From Cohnella panacarvi Gsoil 349 (GTDB lineage: Bacteria > Bacillota > Bacilli > Paenibacillales > Paenibacillaceae): a DNA stretch of 64,000 bases. Both the position numbers and the translations under genes were made by a program. The stretch spans positions 2,504,255 through 2,568,254 of the forward strand of contig NZ_KI911563.1 in assembly GCF_000515335.1 (NCBI RefSeq), read 5' to 3'. The notes below the pieces were generated by a model, which saw only the letters and a program-made list of their open reading frames with translations, did no database searches and was not told the DNA's origin. Shown piece by piece: positions 55,652 to 63,221 of this stretch (its first letter is position 1; every line of letters starts with the position of its first letter).

Positions 55652-56024
55652 GTCGCTGCACCGGGGGTTCGCACGCTTTGTCCCCTACTAAGTCGCTGCA
55701 CCGGGGGTTCGCACGCTTTGTCCTCCTCTGGAGTCGCTGCACCGGGGGTTCGCACGCTTTGTCCCCCACTGGAGTCGCTGCATCGGGGGTTCGCACGCTT
55801 TGTCCCCCACTGGAGTCGCTGCACCGGGGGTTCGCGCGCTTGTCCTCCTACTAAGTCGCTGCGCCGGGGGTTCGCACGCTTGTCCTCCTCTGGAGTCGCT
55901 GCACCGGGGGTTCGCACGCTTTGTCCCCCACTGGAGTCGCTGCATCGGGGGTTCGCACGCTTTGTCCCCCACTGGAGTCGCTGCACCGGGGGTTCGCACG
56001 CTTGTCCTCCTCTGGAGTCGCTGC
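55652..56024. repeat. Tandem array of a 40-41 bp unit, nine copies
   Basis: Unit GTCGCTGCACCGGGGG followed by TTCGCACGCTTTGTCC and a variable end. A higher order is visible: ends run CTACTAA, CCTCTGGA, CCACTGGA, CCACTGGA in units 1-4 and again in units 5-8, and units 4 and 8 both have CATCGGGGG. A block of four units (about 162 bp) was therefore duplicated. A tenth partial unit leads into repeat C copy 2. Confidence 0.93.
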
Positions 56025-56280
56025 GCACCTGCAATTCTGCTGTTAATCCTACCCCAAATCGTTCGTTTAACCCTTCCTCCTGCAAAATTGCAGGTTTTAG
56101 TCCTGCATACCTTCAATGGAGTCACGCGGCTAGCTATCACCTGCACATTTGCATTTATTGATTTAATGCCCTACCGGTTCTATGAAATAACTGTACTATC
56201 GCAGGTTCTATTGGTTGGCAGAGAGGGTGGGACTCGCCCCGTCGCAGTGCAGTGCGGCCATATTCACGGTCACACTTCTG
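56017..56280. repeat. Dispersed repeat C, copy 2
   Basis: Matches 16745-17005: CACCTGCAATTCTGCTGTTAA, then CCTGCAAAATTGCAGG (hairpin), TCAATGGAGTCACGCGGC, ATCACCTGCACATTTGC and CGCAGGTTCTATTGGTTG. Five CCTGCA words recur at similar places. In this copy the preceding 41-bp unit is expanded to nine copies; copy 1 has one. Confidence 0.88.
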
Positions 56281-56287
56281 ATATGTA

Positions 56288-56320
56288 AATAAAGCCGGCC
56301 GATCCTAAGATCGGCCGGCC
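56288..56320 (-). terminator. Terminator after the YcxB-like remnant
   Basis: Minus strand GGCCGGCCGATC-TTAG-GATCGGCCGGC followed by TTTATTTAC, 5 bp after the stop codon of the remnant. Very stable stem. Confidence 0.8.
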
Positions 56321-56324
56321 TCGA

Positions 56325-56456
56325 CTATCGTCTGTAATACTTCTTCCCCGCCAATTCCTCAAGCATCCGAGACAAGTCCTCGGAGTTTCCGGTAACGAAG
56401 TCGGCTTTCGGAATCAGGAACGCTTGCATGTTGCTTATGTAAATATAGAAGCTATC
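56325..56456 (-). pseudogene. C-terminal remnant of a YcxB-like protein gene
   Basis: About 43 codons remain open: DSFYIYISNMQAFLIPKADF and then a helical tail ending KKYYRR. The phrase FYIYIS-x-MQAFxIPK is typical of the end of YcxB-like proteins. An in-frame stop (at about 56457) and the lack of any upstream membrane part show that most of the gene is gone. The normal terminator follows. Repeat C copy 2 lies beside it. Confidence 0.55.
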
Positions 56457-56577
56457 CTATCGCCCAGAATCCATAGGCCGCAGATCGATCGTCTTCGATG
56501 AAGGCCGTTAAGATCCACATACTGGGGATAACGGATATTCGGTTGGCGGGTTAGAATGCCGGCTCTCTCTGCCTCGA

Positions 56578-57006
56578 TTATTGTATCGCGCCTTCGATCT
56601 GACTCTTATGGTGGTTATCGTGGTCGATGAAATCCACGATGATCGGAAGCGCTTTGCCGCGCGTGTCGTCGTCCGCCGCCAGCAGCAACTCGCACAGCTC
56701 CTCGCGCGTCGCGCGAAGCTCGTCCAGCAGTTGACCCTTGCTTACGCCCGACTTCGCATATTTATAGGCTTCGGCGTTAAAGGCGTCGAAATCCGGAAAC
56801 GCGATGTCGCCGCCGCTCTGCACGGTCGGGATCACGTCGGTAATCAAATAACGGTCCCAGCGCATCAAGTGGGCGATGATTTCCGCGGTCGAGGCTTTCC
56901 CCTCCGCGATCGGCTTGAGCCAAACGATATCACTCAACTCACTTAGTTTCTCCGTCCATGCGAAATTCGTTCTGAACCTTTCGATTACGGTTTTGCTTTC
57001 CGACAT
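56578..57006 (-). CDS. DinB/DfsB-family protein under a LexA-type box
   Basis: 142 residues. Four-helix DinB-like bundle (ClbS/DfsB branch): FRTNFAWTEKLSELSDI, AEIIAHLMRWDRYLITDVIPTV and the closing IVDFIDHDNHHKSQIEGAI with the metal-type His cluster. Some members inactivate toxins such as colibactin (ClbS); others are damage-inducible with unknown activity. AGAGGG precedes the ATG. A near-perfect SOS box lies over its promoter. Confidence 0.85.
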   Translation of the reverse strand: MSESKTVIERFRTNFAWTEKLSELSDIVWLKPIAEGKASTAEIIAHLMRWDRYLITDVIPTVQSGGDIAFPDFDAFNAEAYKYAKSGVSKGQLLDELRATREELCELLLAADDDTRGKALPIIVDFIDHDNHHKSQIEGAIQ

Positions 57007-57038
57007 GATCGCATCCCTCTTTTCCAGATTGTAGGACC

Positions 57039-57063
57039 ATTATAATATGCGAACATATGTTTT
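57039..57063 (-). promoter_or_regulatory. LexA (SOS) box over the promoter of the DinB-family gene
   Basis: CGAACATATGTTTT at 57050-57063 matches 13 of 14 positions of the Bacillota LexA box CGAACRNRYGTTYC. The -10 TATAAT (minus strand, 57039-57044) is 5 bp away, so LexA would cover the region between the -35 and -10 elements. Confidence 0.75.
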
Positions 57064-57070
57064 GTATACA

Positions 57071-57817
57071 TCATTTTCCATGTGGTTGATAGGGAGTTGC
57101 GACCATCAGGACGTTGCCGTCCGGGTCCTTGAAGTAGAAGCAAGCTTGTCCGCGAATGAACGCGATCCGGTCCACGGTCACGCCATGCGCCGATAAATCC
57201 CGGTACGAACGGAACATCGCGTCCGTGTCCGCTTCCTTGAACGCCTTTACGAACGATTCGAACAGCTCCGCGTTCGTTCTCGAGCCCGTCGTACCGCGCT
57301 TCCCGGCCTCTTCCGCCAGCCTGAAGTGCGCTTGGTCCGACGCCTTCTTGAGCCGGGTACGCGCCCTACGCAGCGCCGCCTTGACCGCGGTCACCGGCTG
57401 ACCCAACGCGCTCCCCGTCTCGGTAGGCGTAAATCCGAACACGTCCGTCAGCAGAATCAACACCGCCTGTCTCGGCTCGAGCGTATCCATGAGATATTCG
57501 AGCGATTCTCGGACGTCGTATCGGCTCCATTCGGAATACGCTATCGCTCCTAAATCCTCGACTAACTCCGGATGGAACGCGATATGGCGCCTGCGGCACG
57601 TATCAAACCAAGCGTTCGACGCGATCCGGTACATATACGGTTTCGTCAGTTCGCGTTCCGGCCAGCGCCGGAATCTTCCGAACGCCTTCACCATGACCTC
57701 CTGGAACAGATCCTCGCCTTCCCAATCCGATCCCGCCAGCCTCTTGCAGTATCGGAGCAATTCCGTTCGGTATGCTGCCGTCTGCCGTTCGAATTCTCCT
57801 TCTACAGTCGTCCCCAT
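57071..57817 (-). CDS. ECF sigma factor with a hybrid C-terminus
   Basis: 248 residues. Sigma-2 (LFQEVMVKAFGRFRRW) and sigma-4 (LEPRQAVLILLTDVFGFTPTETGSALGQPVTAVKAALRRARTRLKK) are complete. After residue 184 comes the first helix of a SnoaL-like domain (ELFESFVKAFKEADTDAMF), but from about 208 it reads HGVTVDRIAF...CFYFKDPDGNVLMVATPYQ, which is the end of a VOC/glyoxalase domain. It may be an in-frame deletion fusion with a lost VOC gene. It starts 5 bp after the VOC gene upstream. Confidence 0.85.
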   Translation of the reverse strand: MGTTVEGEFERQTAAYRTELLRYCKRLAGSDWEGEDLFQEVMVKAFGRFRRWPERELTKPYMYRIASNAWFDTCRRRHIAFHPELVEDLGAIAYSEWSRYDVRESLEYLMDTLEPRQAVLILLTDVFGFTPTETGSALGQPVTAVKAALRRARTRLKKASDQAHFRLAEEAGKRGTTGSRTNAELFESFVKAFKEADTDAMFRSYRDLSAHGVTVDRIAFIRGQACFYFKDPDGNVLMVATPYQPHGK

Positions 57818-57822
57818 AAGCG

Positions 57823-58248
57823 TCAGTCCCGTCTATATTTCTGCTTATGCGCGTAATAAGGGGAGTTCGGCAGCTCTTCCACGAGACCAAGCGCGTTCCT
57901 GTCCGGATCGAAGCAGTCGAAGAACCGAGTTCCCCCCGCATCCTCCTCGATCGGCAGAACCTCGACGCCCTTGGCCCGAAGCGAGGCATGCGATAATTCG
58001 ATATCGAACGATTCGAAGTTGTAATAAGGAACCTTGAAGCCCGCGCTCGCTTCGAACTGCGTGGGTTGAATCCGGTCGACCTTCCACAGGTTAATCGCCG
58101 TTGCTTCCCCTGGGAAAGCAAGCCCCGTGCAGCAATCGGACTCGTCGATCACTTCCAGATCGAAGACGCGTACGTACCAATCCGTCGATCTGCGCATGTC
58201 CGTAACCGGAATGAAAATACCGCTGACTTTACTCATTGTCCTTGTCAT
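57823..58248 (-). CDS. VOC (glyoxalase/bleomycin-resistance) family protein
   Basis: 141 residues. Two beta-alpha-beta-beta-beta modules: VSGIFIPVTDMRRSTDWYVRVFDLEVIDES and VPYYNFESFDIELSHASLRAKGVEVLP..RFFDCFDPDRNALGLVEE, with the usual metal-ligand Glu at the end. Substrate unknown. The ATG at 58248 has GGAGGG 8 bases upstream. Co-transcribed with the ECF sigma factor gene. Confidence 0.88.
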   Translation of the reverse strand: MTRTMSKVSGIFIPVTDMRRSTDWYVRVFDLEVIDESDCCTGLAFPGEATAINLWKVDRIQPTQFEASAGFKVPYYNFESFDIELSHASLRAKGVEVLPIEEDAGGTRFFDCFDPDRNALGLVEELPNSPYYAHKQKYRRD

Positions 58249-58392
58249 CCGTAACCCTCCATAAGAATCTATTCCTCTATCATAACGAGTAAATCGGCCT
58301 CGCAGATACGGGGGGATTAAAATTCCTTCATGAATCCTTAGTATGAAGTTGATATATGGTAAGGTCATATAAAAAATAGAGGGGGAATTGCG

Positions 58393-59067
58393 ATCAAACG
58401 CTGCGCAATATTCTGTTATTTCGTACTATGTATGATTTTCCTTATCTCATGTACCAACGACAATTCGAATGACCCTTCCAAGGAATCCCCCGCCGCCTCA
58501 ATAGAATCGTCCGTTAGCTCCGCAGAATCGCCAGTCCCTTCGGCAGAGCCTTCTGCCGACACAACGGAGTCGCCTGTCGCATCAACCGAGAACGAAACGA
58601 GTTCAGTCGGCGAATCGTTCCTTGCATTCGTCGCTGAGGGTAAAGTCAGCGACACGGAACTAGCGGTCGGCGATTCCACCGAGCATCTCCTGCGACTGAA
58701 AGGCGAGCCGGAGAGCATGGATTATTTCGAAGGCGGACAATACTTCGACTATGGTAACGTCATCTACTTCACGGACGCGAATTACGACGAATCGAACCGA
58801 CTCGTCCACGGACAGATCGGAATCATTGGTTTTTCCGCGGGCTATGAGATATTCGGATTAACGCTAGGCGAAGCGGATTGGGATCAGGTGGAGTCTACGC
58901 TGGGGACAAGCTACGTCGCCCAATCTCCGGAGGATAACAGCGAAAGTTATTTGCTCGGCGAAATGTGGAGCTACGAGTATCGAACGGAGCATTACAGCTT
59001 AGTCTTCTATTCGAAAACTCAAGACGGTATCATCGACGGAGCTTTCTTAATGAAGAATGCGATTTAA
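58393..59067 (+). CDS. Lipoprotein with DUF4309/YjgB-like domain, probable ATC start
   Basis: About 224 residues. Read from an ATC at 58393, the N-terminus is a good lipoprotein signal (IKRCAIFCYFVLCMIFLISC, lipobox LISC); the first ATG (58432) is only 6 codons before the Cys and gives no usable signal. AGAGGGGG ends 7 bases before the ATC. Then a Ser/Pro/Glu/Ala linker and a domain with GDSTEHLLRLKGEPESMDYFEGGQYFDYG and GLTLGEADWDQVESTLG, typical of DUF4309 proteins. Role unknown. Confidence 0.65.
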   Translation: MKRCAIFCYFVLCMIFLISCTNDNSNDPSKESPAASIESSVSSAESPVPSAEPSADTTESPVASTENETSSVGESFLAFVAEGKVSDTELAVGDSTEHLLRLKGEPESMDYFEGGQYFDYGNVIYFTDANYDESNRLVHGQIGIIGFSAGYEIFGLTLGEADWDQVESTLGTSYVAQSPEDNSESYLLGEMWSYEYRTEHYSLVFYSKTQDGIIDGAFLMKNAI

Positions 59068-59121
59068 TCCAACGAAAATAGGCGAAAGAACGGGAGTAGG
59101 GCAAGCGTTTCCGTTCTTTCG

Positions 59122-59431
59122 TTGAATTTGCACGCCCTTCGTCTGTTTCATGAAGTCGCCGCCGGGTCCGTCTCGGACGCGGTTCCCGCCGCCTCCGCAG
59201 GCCGTTCAATTGGACGGTCCTCAGGAGACGATTCGCGCCGCGATACAAGGACTTGGCATTACGATCGCATCCCGCATGGAAGTGAGCCACTATATAACGT
59301 CAGGGTTGCTGGACAGAATCGATACGGACATTCCGCCGGTCGTGTATCCGGTATCCCGATGCGTTCGGGCGGATGACCCGTTGTCTCCTCAGGCAAGCTC
59401 GTTCATTGAGAATTCGCTTACTAAAGCTTGA
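59122..59431 (+). pseudogene. LysR-family regulator pseudogene with internal deletion
   Basis: It starts (TTG 59122) as a LysR protein, MNLHALRLFHEVAAGSVSDAV, loses its frame within 25 codons, and from about 59218 reads as the last 70 residues of a LysR effector domain in another frame (AIQGLGITIASRMEVSHYITSGLLDRIDTD...SSFIENSLTKA). Most of the gene (about 190 codons) is missing, together with the frame. Not functional. Confidence 0.85.
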
Positions 59432-59437
59432 ATCCAA

Positions 59438-59479
59438 GTGACCGAAATCACTAACCCTCCTTATGTTCCTTGATACAAT
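59438..59479 (+). promoter_or_regulatory. Crp/Fnr-type class II promoter of the truncated haemoglobin gene
   Basis: GTGA-CCGAAA-TCAC at 59438-59451 and an extended -10 TGATACAAT with TACAAT at 59474-59479. With +1 at 59486 the dyad centre (59444.5) is at exactly -41.5. The site shares AAGTGACC and TCAC with the one before the DGC gene. Confidence 0.75.
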
Positions 59480-59512
59480 CAGGGTACTTCAGTTTTCGGG
59501 AGGTATCGACGA

Positions 59513-59953
59513 ATGACTTATCCGGAGAAATACCAAAGCGCGGAGAAATACCGGAGCGAATTGGGCAGTCTCTATGAACAAATCGGAGGCGCGGAGACGA
59601 TCGAACGTCTTGTGTACGCTTTCTATCCGAAGGTATACGCGCATCCGGCGCTTCGGCCTTTGTTTCCGGACGGCGTGGATGAAATCAGAGCGAAGCAATA
59701 CTTATTCCTGACGCAGTTTACGGGAGGACCTCCGCTTTATACGGATAAGTACGGTTATGGGAACATGCGCAGCATACACGAGCAGTTTCCGATCACGCCG
59801 GAACGCGCTCACGCATGGCTCGCCTGCATGAATGCAGCGATGGACGAGATCGGGCTTGCGGGATTACCTAGAAAGCTGTTATTTCAGATGCTAACCAATG
59901 CCGCAAACCGGTTCGTTAATGTCGAGGGAGACAGCAAACCGAACTTGAAGTAA
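59513..59953 (+). CDS. Group 2 truncated haemoglobin (trHbO)
   Basis: 146 residues. LYEQIGGAETIERLVYAFYPKVYAHPALRPLFP begins the globin fold; the haem-binding proximal His is H89 in RSIHEQFPIT and the group 2 Trp is W102 (HAWLACM). Such proteins bind oxygen or protect against nitric oxide and peroxide; B. subtilis YjbI is the relative. GGGAGG is upstream of the ATG. The promoter suggests Crp/Fnr control, and the product could act under low oxygen. Confidence 0.93.
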   Translation: MTYPEKYQSAEKYRSELGSLYEQIGGAETIERLVYAFYPKVYAHPALRPLFPDGVDEIRAKQYLFLTQFTGGPPLYTDKYGYGNMRSIHEQFPITPERAHAWLACMNAAMDEIGLAGLPRKLLFQMLTNAANRFVNVEGDSKPNLK

Positions 59954-59981
59954 CGACTTGAGAAACTGACATACCCGCAAT

Positions 59982-60011
59982 AAAAGCCTTCGGGGTCTAC
60001 ACCCGAAGGCT
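59982..60011. terminator. Bidirectional terminator between the haemoglobin and lipoprotein genes
   Basis: AGCCTTCGGG / CCCGAAGGCT stem between two convergent genes. The U-run is better on the minus strand (TTTTATTG) than on the plus strand (CTTCG). Confidence 0.75.
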
Positions 60012-60024
60012 CTTCGTCTAGGCA

Positions 60025-60666
60025 TTATTTCTTGGGAATCGAATAAATGATGGCGACTCCGACCCCGTCCGTCCCGTCGTTATTCTTCGTTACGCTGATC
60101 CAGACCGAATGGTCCCCGGCAGTACCGGTCAGAATCAACGCATCTTCCGTCGACATTTCGCTCGCGTTCTCGTATTTCTTCTCTTTGAAGTACGATTTAT
60201 AAGCGGCGATAACGTCATCGTAGCTCTTATCCGATTCATAAGAGACGCTGTAGGCGGTCGTCGTATTGTCGGAAGTCGTCACGGCGGCCAACGTCTTAGA
60301 ATCGTCTATGATCGGAATGTCCTTCGGAAAACCGTCGGGCAGCGACTGGGATACAGAGAGGCTCACATCGCCGTTGTCATCGTCTCCCGCATTCAATTCT
60401 ATGTTCTCATCGGCAGAGCCGGGTTCGCTCGGAGCTTCCGAGGGTTCAGCCGAAGCTTCGTTCGACGGCTCGGCGGATGTAACTTCAGAAGGCTCTCCCG
60501 AGGGCTCTCCCGAGGGCTCTTCCGAAGATTCTTCCGTCGGCTCTTCCGCGCTTGCCGCGTTGGCCGGGGTACGATTCGATTTCTCGTTGGAGCCTCCGCA
60601 GCTTGATAGGAGGAAAGCAACGAGCAGCATCATGATCAGCGCGGCTCCCGATCGTTTCGTACGCAT
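60025..60666 (-). CDS. Lipoprotein with Glu/Ser/Pro repeat linker
   Basis: 213 residues. Lipobox LLSSC, then an acidic low-complexity spacer with EPSGEPSGEPSE-type repeats (about 40-95) that should hold the last domain away from the membrane. The C-terminal 110 residues form one small alpha/beta domain (SYESDKSYDDVIAAYKSYFKEKKYENASEMSTEDALILTGTAGDHSVWISVTKN). I do not recognise its family with certainty. AAGGTGG precedes the ATG. Confidence 0.72.
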   Translation of the reverse strand: MRTKRSGAALIMMLLVAFLLSSCGGSNEKSNRTPANAASAEEPTEESSEEPSGEPSGEPSEVTSAEPSNEASAEPSEAPSEPGSADENIELNAGDDDNGDVSLSVSQSLPDGFPKDIPIIDDSKTLAAVTTSDNTTTAYSVSYESDKSYDDVIAAYKSYFKEKKYENASEMSTEDALILTGTAGDHSVWISVTKNNDGTDGVGVAIIYSIPKK

Positions 60667-60837
60667 ACATTCCCACCTTATCCCTCATTAGTTACACGAG
60701 CCTCTTCGCCCAATAGCTATAGCTATGAAGGAAAAATGCCGCATATGCGCCTATTTCGATGTATTTTCCGTGACGCCGGTTTCCATAATAAGCATATCTT
60801 GAACGCCCTACACTCCGAACTCAGAGGGGACCCAGCC

Positions 60838-61680
60838 ATGAGAAAATACATCCAGCTCTTCTTCACGCTCGTGCTTGCGTCGCTGACCCTGTCCGCATGC
60901 GGCAACAACGCGAATAACGCAGCGTCTCCTTCGCCTTCCCGGCCGGCCGCTTCATCGCCTGCGACATCCGCTGGACAGAACTCCTTGGATCGAGTCCAAG
61001 CGAGCGGCAAGCTGCGCATCGGCACCGAAGGAACGTACGCCCCCTTCACCTACCACGACGCAAGCGGCAAGCTTACCGGATTCGACGTGGAGATCGCGGA
61101 GGAAATCAGCAAGCGCCTGGGCGTGAAACCGGAGTTCATCGAGACGCAATGGGACGGAATCATAGCCGGACTGGAAGCGGACCGCTTCGATGCGATCTTC
61201 AACGAGGTGTCGATTCGCGAAGACCGTCTCGAGAAATACGACTTTACGGAGCCCTACATCGTCTCCAAAGCGGTGCTGCTCGTTCGCGAGGACAACACCG
61301 ACATCAAGAAGCTCGCCGACCTGAAGGGCAAGAAATCCGCGCAATCGCTGACCAGCAACCTCGCGGACATCGCGAGAGCGAACGGCGCCGAGATCGTCAG
61401 CGTGGACGGCTTCAACCAGGCGATCGACCTGCTCATGTCGCGGCGCGTGGAGGCAACCATCAACGATAACTTGTCTTATTTGGACTTGAAGAAGCAGAAG
61501 CCGGACATCTCGCTGAAAGTCGTCGACGAGACTTCCGAGGCTTCCCGCAGCGCAGCTATGCTCCTGAAAGGAAACGAGCCTTTGGTGCAGGCCATGAACA
61601 AGGTGCTGGCCGACATGCATAGCGACGGTACTTACCTACGCATATCCGACAAGTACTTCGGAGCCGACGTCTCCAAATAA
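60838..61680 (+). CDS. tcyA: Amino-acid (cystine-type) ABC binding lipoprotein
   Basis: 280 residues from the ATG at 60838 (GAGGGG upstream). Lipobox TLSAC, linker, then the type II binding fold: GKLRIGTEGTYAPFTYHDASGKLTGFDVEIAEEISKRLGVKPEFIETQWDGIIAGLEADRFDAIFNEVSI. The latter part is very like FliY/TcyA cystine binders. Followed by its permease and ATPase. No T-box, S-box or CymR site was identified in the leader. The gene symbol is by similarity of type only. Confidence 0.88.
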   Translation: MRKYIQLFFTLVLASLTLSACGNNANNAASPSPSRPAASSPATSAGQNSLDRVQASGKLRIGTEGTYAPFTYHDASGKLTGFDVEIAEEISKRLGVKPEFIETQWDGIIAGLEADRFDAIFNEVSIREDRLEKYDFTEPYIVSKAVLLVREDNTDIKKLADLKGKKSAQSLTSNLADIARANGAEIVSVDGFNQAIDLLMSRRVEATINDNLSYLDLKKQKPDISLKVVDETSEASRSAAMLLKGNEPLVQAMNKVLADMHSDGTYLRISDKYFGADVSK

Positions 61681-61705
61681 GTTCGTTGCAAAGGATGTTA
61701 CCGGC

Positions 61706-62374
61706 ATGAGCGATCGCCAAATTCAAATCGTTACCGATTCGTTCTGGCCCCTGCTTAAGGCAGGGGTCCTTTATACGATTCCGCTAAGCTTGATCACGTT
61801 CGCGCTCGGACTCCTGCTGGCGATCGTGACGGCGCTGGCCCGCATGTACGCATGGGCGCCGCTGCGGTGGGTCGCCGGCTTTTACGTATGGATCATTCGG
61901 GGCACGCCGTTGCTGGTTCAGTTGTTCATTATCTTTTTCGGCTTGCCGATGGTCGGGCTTACCCTTGACGCGTATCCGTCCGCCATTATCGGATTCTCGC
62001 TCAGCGTTGGCGCTTACGGTTCCGAGATCGTTCGAGCGGCTATCGTCTCTATTCAGAAAGGTCAATGGGAAGCCGCTTACTCCCTCGGGATGACTCGGGT
62101 GCAAGCGCTCCGTCGGATCATACTGCCCCAAGCCGCGCGCGTGTCCGTCCCGCCGCTGGGCAATTCCTTCATCGGCCTCGTGAAAGATACCTCGCTTGCC
62201 GCGGTCATTACGTTCGCCGAGATGTTCCGCCGGGCGCAGCAAATCGTCGCGACAACCTACGAGCCGCTCTTGCTCTATTGCGAGGTCGCGGTCATCTATC
62301 TCCTATTCAGTACCGTTCTATCGGTGCTGCAGAACGTTTCGGAGCGCTATCTGGAACGTTACTCGGCAAGCTAA
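61706..62374 (+). CDS. tcyB: Amino-acid (cystine-type) ABC permease
   Basis: 222 residues with five membrane helices. The HAAT-family motif FYVWIIRGTPLLVQLFIIFFGLP and the EAA loop GQWEAAYSLGMTRVQALRRIILPQAARVSVPPLGNSFIGLVKDTSLAAVI are complete. It forms the membrane pore with a second copy of itself. AAAGGATG precedes the ATG; it lies 25 bp after the binding-protein gene. Confidence 0.92.
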   Translation: MSDRQIQIVTDSFWPLLKAGVLYTIPLSLITFALGLLLAIVTALARMYAWAPLRWVAGFYVWIIRGTPLLVQLFIIFFGLPMVGLTLDAYPSAIIGFSLSVGAYGSEIVRAAIVSIQKGQWEAAYSLGMTRVQALRRIILPQAARVSVPPLGNSFIGLVKDTSLAAVITFAEMFRRAQQIVATTYEPLLLYCEVAVIYLLFSTVLSVLQNVSERYLERYSAS

Positions 62375-62387
62375 GGAGGGCGCTTGC

Positions 62388-63131
62388 ATGATCAGGGTAC
62401 GCGGCATCCGTAAAGCATTCGGCAAGCAGCAGGTGCTAAGAGGCGTTGACTTCACGCTTCCCGCAGGCCAAGTGCTCGTCATTATCGGTCCGTCAGGCTC
62501 GGGCAAGACAACGCTGCTTCGCTGCCTGAACCTGCTTGAGGTGCCGGACCATGGGACGCTTGAGCTCGGCAACGTCTCCTTTGCATTCACGCCCGGCGCC
62601 AAGCTTCGTCCCCAAGACGTGCTTAGTCTGCGCAAACGGACGGGAATGGTGTTCCAGTCGTTCAATCTCTTCCCGCATATGACGGCGCTGGGGAACGTGA
62701 TCGAGGCGCAAGTTACGGTGCAGAAGAAGCGGAAGAGCGAGGCGGAGGAGACGGCGCGTCTGTTGCTGGGCAAGGTAGGGCTGGCCGACAGAGCCGATTA
62801 TTATCCGCATAAACTATCCGGCGGCCAGCAGCAGCGCGTGGCGATCGCCCGCGCGATGGCGCTTGAGCCGGAGGTGCTGCTATTCGACGAGCCGACGTCC
62901 GCGCTCGATCCCGAGCTCGCCGGGGAAGTGCTTAAAGTCATGAAACAGCTGGCCGCCGAAGGCTTGACGATGGTCATCGTCACGCACCTCATGAAGTTCG
63001 CGGAAGAAGTCGCGGATCACGTCCTCCTGATGGACGAGGGGCTCATCGTCGAGGAAGGCCCCCCGCATGAAGTATTCCGCAATCCGAAGAGCAGCCGAGC
63101 GGCGCAGTTTTTGAGCGTGCTGACGGATTGA
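62388..63131 (+). CDS. tcyC: Amino-acid (cystine-type) ABC ATPase
   Basis: 247 residues from the ATG at 62388, with AAGGAGG 9 bases upstream. Walker A GPSGSGKT (about 33-40), Q-loop VFQSFNLFPHMTALGNVIEA, signature LSGGQQQRVAIARAM, Walker B VLLFDEPTSALDPELAGEV, H-loop VTHLMKFAEEVAD. The H-loop neighbour is Leu where Glu is usual (THEM), a small oddity. It completes the importer operon. Confidence 0.94.
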   Translation: MIRVRGIRKAFGKQQVLRGVDFTLPAGQVLVIIGPSGSGKTTLLRCLNLLEVPDHGTLELGNVSFAFTPGAKLRPQDVLSLRKRTGMVFQSFNLFPHMTALGNVIEAQVTVQKKRKSEAEETARLLLGKVGLADRADYYPHKLSGGQQQRVAIARAMALEPEVLLFDEPTSALDPELAGEVLKVMKQLAAEGLTMVIVTHLMKFAEEVADHVLLMDEGLIVEEGPPHEVFRNPKSSRAAQFLSVLTD

Positions 63132-63189
63132 GGCTTACGATCCGCGGCTACAAGGATGAAAGGATTGGCGTTGCCTGTCTACGGGCCAA

Positions 63190-63219
63190 ATAAAAAGCAT
63201 GGCGATAACTCGCCATGCT
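63190..63219 (-). terminator. Terminator after the small membrane protein gene
   Basis: Minus strand AGCATGGCG-AGTTAT-CGCCATGCT followed by TTTTTATTTGG. It starts a few bases after the stop codon; it may also serve the ATPase gene on the other strand. Confidence 0.85.
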
Positions 63220-63221
63220 CC

